64,000 nucleotides of DNA from Lineus longissimus. Lineage: Eukaryota > Nemertea > Pilidiophora > Heteronemertea > Lineidae. A model generated the notes under the pieces. It did no database searches and had not been told where the DNA came from. It saw only the letters and a program-made list of their open reading frames with translations. The DNA lies in assembly GCF_910592395.1 (NCBI RefSeq), contig NC_088310.1, positions 18,729,501 to 18,793,500 of the forward strand, written 5' to 3'. A program made the translations under genes and the position numbers. Shown here piece by piece: positions 61,350 through 64,000 of this stretch (position 1 is its first letter; every line of letters starts with the position of its first letter).

Positions 61350-63270
61350 CCTGTGGTCTAACCAATCCCATTGTGAACCTGTTTACTATCGTACCCACAA
61401 ATGGCAATCAGCTGAAAATGTTTTCAAGTATCAGAAAAGTCCACCAAGTTTGAGTGTGCATTATAGCCTGATCTTTCTACACCACCAATAACCATCAACA
61501 CCGCCTTCAATCTCATCGGCATTATTGACAGAAAGCTCCACTCAATCACATGCTGATCGCGATATTGATCAGCAATATATTCCATGTATATGTTCACCTT
61601 TATTTTCATAATTGATAAGTTTAGCGCTGTAACAACAACTAAGAGATTGGTACATTCATGTATGTTGTTTGGGAAGCTAATGTGAATGCAGACACCAGTT
61701 GGGTTTCATACCTAGATGGAAGTTGGAGTATTTCAATGCTTTCATGAAGTTCGCCATTGTCGCTGGTTCGGAACAGTACGTAGGGGGCCTGCGATCCCAC
61801 TCCACTCTCAAGTGTTTGTTTGTGCCTGTTTTTTTCTTCTTTTTTGTTTTTGTTTCTGTTTGGCCGAAACGATTGAAGATAAGCAATCAGCTCGATGGCC
61901 GGGCGAGCACTCTTCCCCCGTTGACACTGTCCTAGCGATTCGAAAGAAGTCATTGACAAAATAACTAAATCTTTTATAAAAGCTGATATAAGCAAATTAC
62001 CACATTTTGTTGAGCTGACGACCAGATATTCTTGCTGATGCTGTATGTTCTACGTTACCAATTGTAGCCATCTGAGGGTGAGGCTAATTCAATTTTGTGG
62101 AATCTTAATTACTCATTCGTCATTAAATCACTTGGAGTAATTTCATTAAAAGGGTAGCGGGGGTTGCTGAGGTCCTCTCCCCGATACATTCTGGTCCCTG
62201 ACTCATACGCAATCTGCTATCGCGGTATTCAAATCAGGAATTTCAATTTCAAAATACCAACACTGGCGTTTTGTTCCGGTAGATATGTCACTGTTGTGCT
62301 GCAGAAAAAAACATAAAAAGCTGTTAAGGCGAAGGACAATTAGTCACGACTGCTGTGTGAACTATTAATACGAAGCGAATACCTTCGCGTTGAATCAAAC
62401 GGCTCTAAAAATCAGCTAATGATACGATGACTAATCTAGCAGATGTGACAAATTCAATGATCGCGTGTTGGTCTTTATCACAATAATCAAACGCACCTTG
62501 AGTACGAGCTTCCGGTCCGCTACTGCGCATGCTCGCGCAAGCGAAGACATTACTAAATCGCCAGAGAGTATCATCACCTCTTTGATTTGAAAATGACGCA
62601 CCTCGCGCCTGGTTATATTTCAGATGAAAGCCCAGCATTGGCTGCAGTTGCAGTTAGAAATCTGATGTCATCTTCGGCAGGTGAATTTGTTAAGAATCAT
62701 TTGAACGGTTTTGCATTGAATGGCAACTTAATTCGATCACATGACACCCCGATTTCAGCAACTAAAATGATTATCGTTCCCAGTGTTGACGTAATCAATG
62801 AAGTCTTTGCCTGAAAAAATCCACTAAATGTGATGTGATTAAATTCACACTACGATGTGAAAAGCTATAATTTCAAGATGCGTTTCTCTGTTAAATGGGT
62901 CGTGTAAGATCATAGTTTAATTTCAATGCGCTTTAAATGTTACCATTAACAAGATAATTGCTTTCTGACTTGTGTTTCACGTGAGTCACTTGAAGAATTC
63001 GAGTTCATGATGTTAACGATGAGTAGAGGATGAAACGGGCGCGTCTTCACCATGTTCGACTCGGCCTGGCTATTTCAAAACATCATATTCATGTAGCATT
63101 GGAAATATATCGATGAAAATACAAGGTCAAACGAATAATCTTTTTGTATCCTTAATGGGTGATGAAAAAAATAGAAAAAGCGGCATTCGGGGCAGCTCTT
63201 GGAATCCTTGTGATCGTTTTAGCAAGTTTGTAATTAAAGAGTTGAAAAATATTAAGCCGCATTTTTGGAT
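61350..63270. other. no confident gene
   Basis: The open frame 61639-61995 (minus) includes a lysine-rich low-complexity run arising from a T-rich tract on the plus strand and is probably chance. The frame 62587-62814 (plus) is unrecognised. TGCGCATGCTCGCGC at 62524 is a near-NRF1 site. Confidence 0.35.
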
Positions 63271-63271
63271 T

Positions 63272-63329
63272 TGCCCCGTGTGACCTTCAGATTATGAGAC
63301 TGACGCGCTGCCTACTGCGCTAAAGAGGC
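63272..63329 (-). pseudogene. tRNA-Met copy with the T-arm deleted
   Basis: On the minus strand it reads GCCTCTTTAGCGCAGTAGGC, AGCGCGTCAGTCTCATAATC and TGAAGGTC. This is an essentially perfect elongator tRNA-Met through the anticodon arm (CAT) and variable loop. ACACGGGGCA then closes the acceptor. About 15 bases covering the T-arm and B-box are missing, so the molecule is 58 instead of 73 bases. The intact A-box and anticodon suggest a recent deletion. Loss of the B-box should prevent normal Pol III transcription. Confidence 0.85.
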
Positions 63330-64000
63330 GGCTGAAAATTCTTTCCAATGATCACGACCTTGCTGACACTTCCAGAAAGTTCAGAAATGCTAGTTCAGTA
63401 GGTGTACATGCATTTTGGTCCACAGTTTTCAGCCAAGCAGCGCAACAAGCCACCGTCCGTATATTAACAATTTACTTCCCGCGTTAGTCATCGCGCTATG
63501 GCCTGGGAGCTACTAACATAATCAATAACATTATGTACGAAATACCTATATTTTCATAATTCATGATAGGTATTCTAGATTACTTGTTTAAAGGTTCGAT
63601 TCGGTTCGTTATCCCGCTGGTTGTTTTAATACGGATTAATTAGCACGTGTTTTTCTTGCCCTTTTCGTCAAAATAACGGCTTTTTATTTTTACCGCGCAC
63701 GGGTGTTGCGCTTCAGGAAGCAGACGTTACACAATGTACAAAAACAAAGTGGACGAGGTACTAATCGTTTGGGGCGGTTGTAACCGCGGCTTGAACCCAG
63801 TAACAGCTTTTGAGTGTTAAGCCGGAAATGATATCTTTACTATGTTTCCACGGGTGGGTTTCAAGGCAAATCAATGGATTGACTTCGAACGCGCGTTCGA
63901 ATGCTAACTTTCTTATTGAGATATAACAGATATGATTTTTGAACATGCACTTTCCTCCACTTGCAGGCATGTTCGTTCGTGAAAACTGGTACATGTACAT

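Noticed and set aside
61639-61995. 118-codon minus-strand frame with a lysine/glutamate-rich run
   Set aside because: The run derives from a T-rich tract on the opposite strand; no other support.
1-64000. CRISPR arrays, prophage or bacterial operons
   Set aside because: No spaced identical repeats of CRISPR type, no ribosome-binding-site-led gene clusters; the tRNA structure and splice-like signals indicate a eukaryote.

Overview
This window reads as nuclear DNA of an animal, most likely a marine invertebrate and possibly a lophotrochozoan. It has an intact eukaryotic-type tRNA-Pro gene with a Pol III terminator, several decayed tRNA copies, and many small terminal-inverted-repeat elements. 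It also carries a copy of the GTCCGTCGTC-rich repeat that I remember from molluscan and related genomes, and the palindrome TACATGTA is strongly over-represented. There are no long open frames, no operon-like packing and no bacterial gene signals. The longest open frame is 167 codons and is not protein-like, which is what chance gives in 64 kb at about 40% GC. The window is therefore mostly intergenic or deep intronic sequence, and no protein family is recognised with certainty.

Layout. 0.7-1.6 kb: two open segments behind good splice acceptors. 4.7 kb: a possible first exon with a GTGAGT donor. 5-9 kb: fragments of one inverted-repeat element family and tRNA-Met-like and tRNA-Asp-like pseudogenes. 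13.0 kb: a 52-bp palindromic micro-element flanked by GATTACAC. 15.6-16.6 kb: two miniature elements bracketing two possible exons. 18.5 kb: an NRF1-type site. 20.0-21.2 kb and 25.1 kb: more miniature elements, including one pogo/Tigger-like. 26.2-26.4 kb: an E-box, CRE and AP-1 cluster. 30.8 kb: a possible terminal exon. 31.1-31.6 kb: a diverged tandem triplication. 32.3, 43.0 and 44.2 kb: three related decayed fragments resembling the end of a PIF/Harbinger transposase. 33.3-33.5 kb: a GC-rich island open on both strands. 44.8-45.1 kb: an inverted-repeat element with G/C tracts. 46.9 kb: the functional tRNA-Pro(TGG). 48.8-49.0 kb: an array of near-perfect palindromes. 49.4 kb: a 104-codon open frame. 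55.3-56.5 kb: an 82/83-bp satellite of about 14 copies. 54.7 and 56.9 kb: short open frames, the second with a signal-peptide-like start. 61.1 kb: the GTCCGTCGTC repeat. 63.3 kb: a tRNA-Met copy lacking its T-arm.

Confidence is high for the tRNA gene and the tandem array, good for most repeats and tRNA pseudogenes, and low for every protein-coding call. Those rest on open frame plus splice-site shape only. With this much sequence, roughly a dozen such coincidences are expected by chance, so they are offered as places to look with RNA-seq or homology searches.
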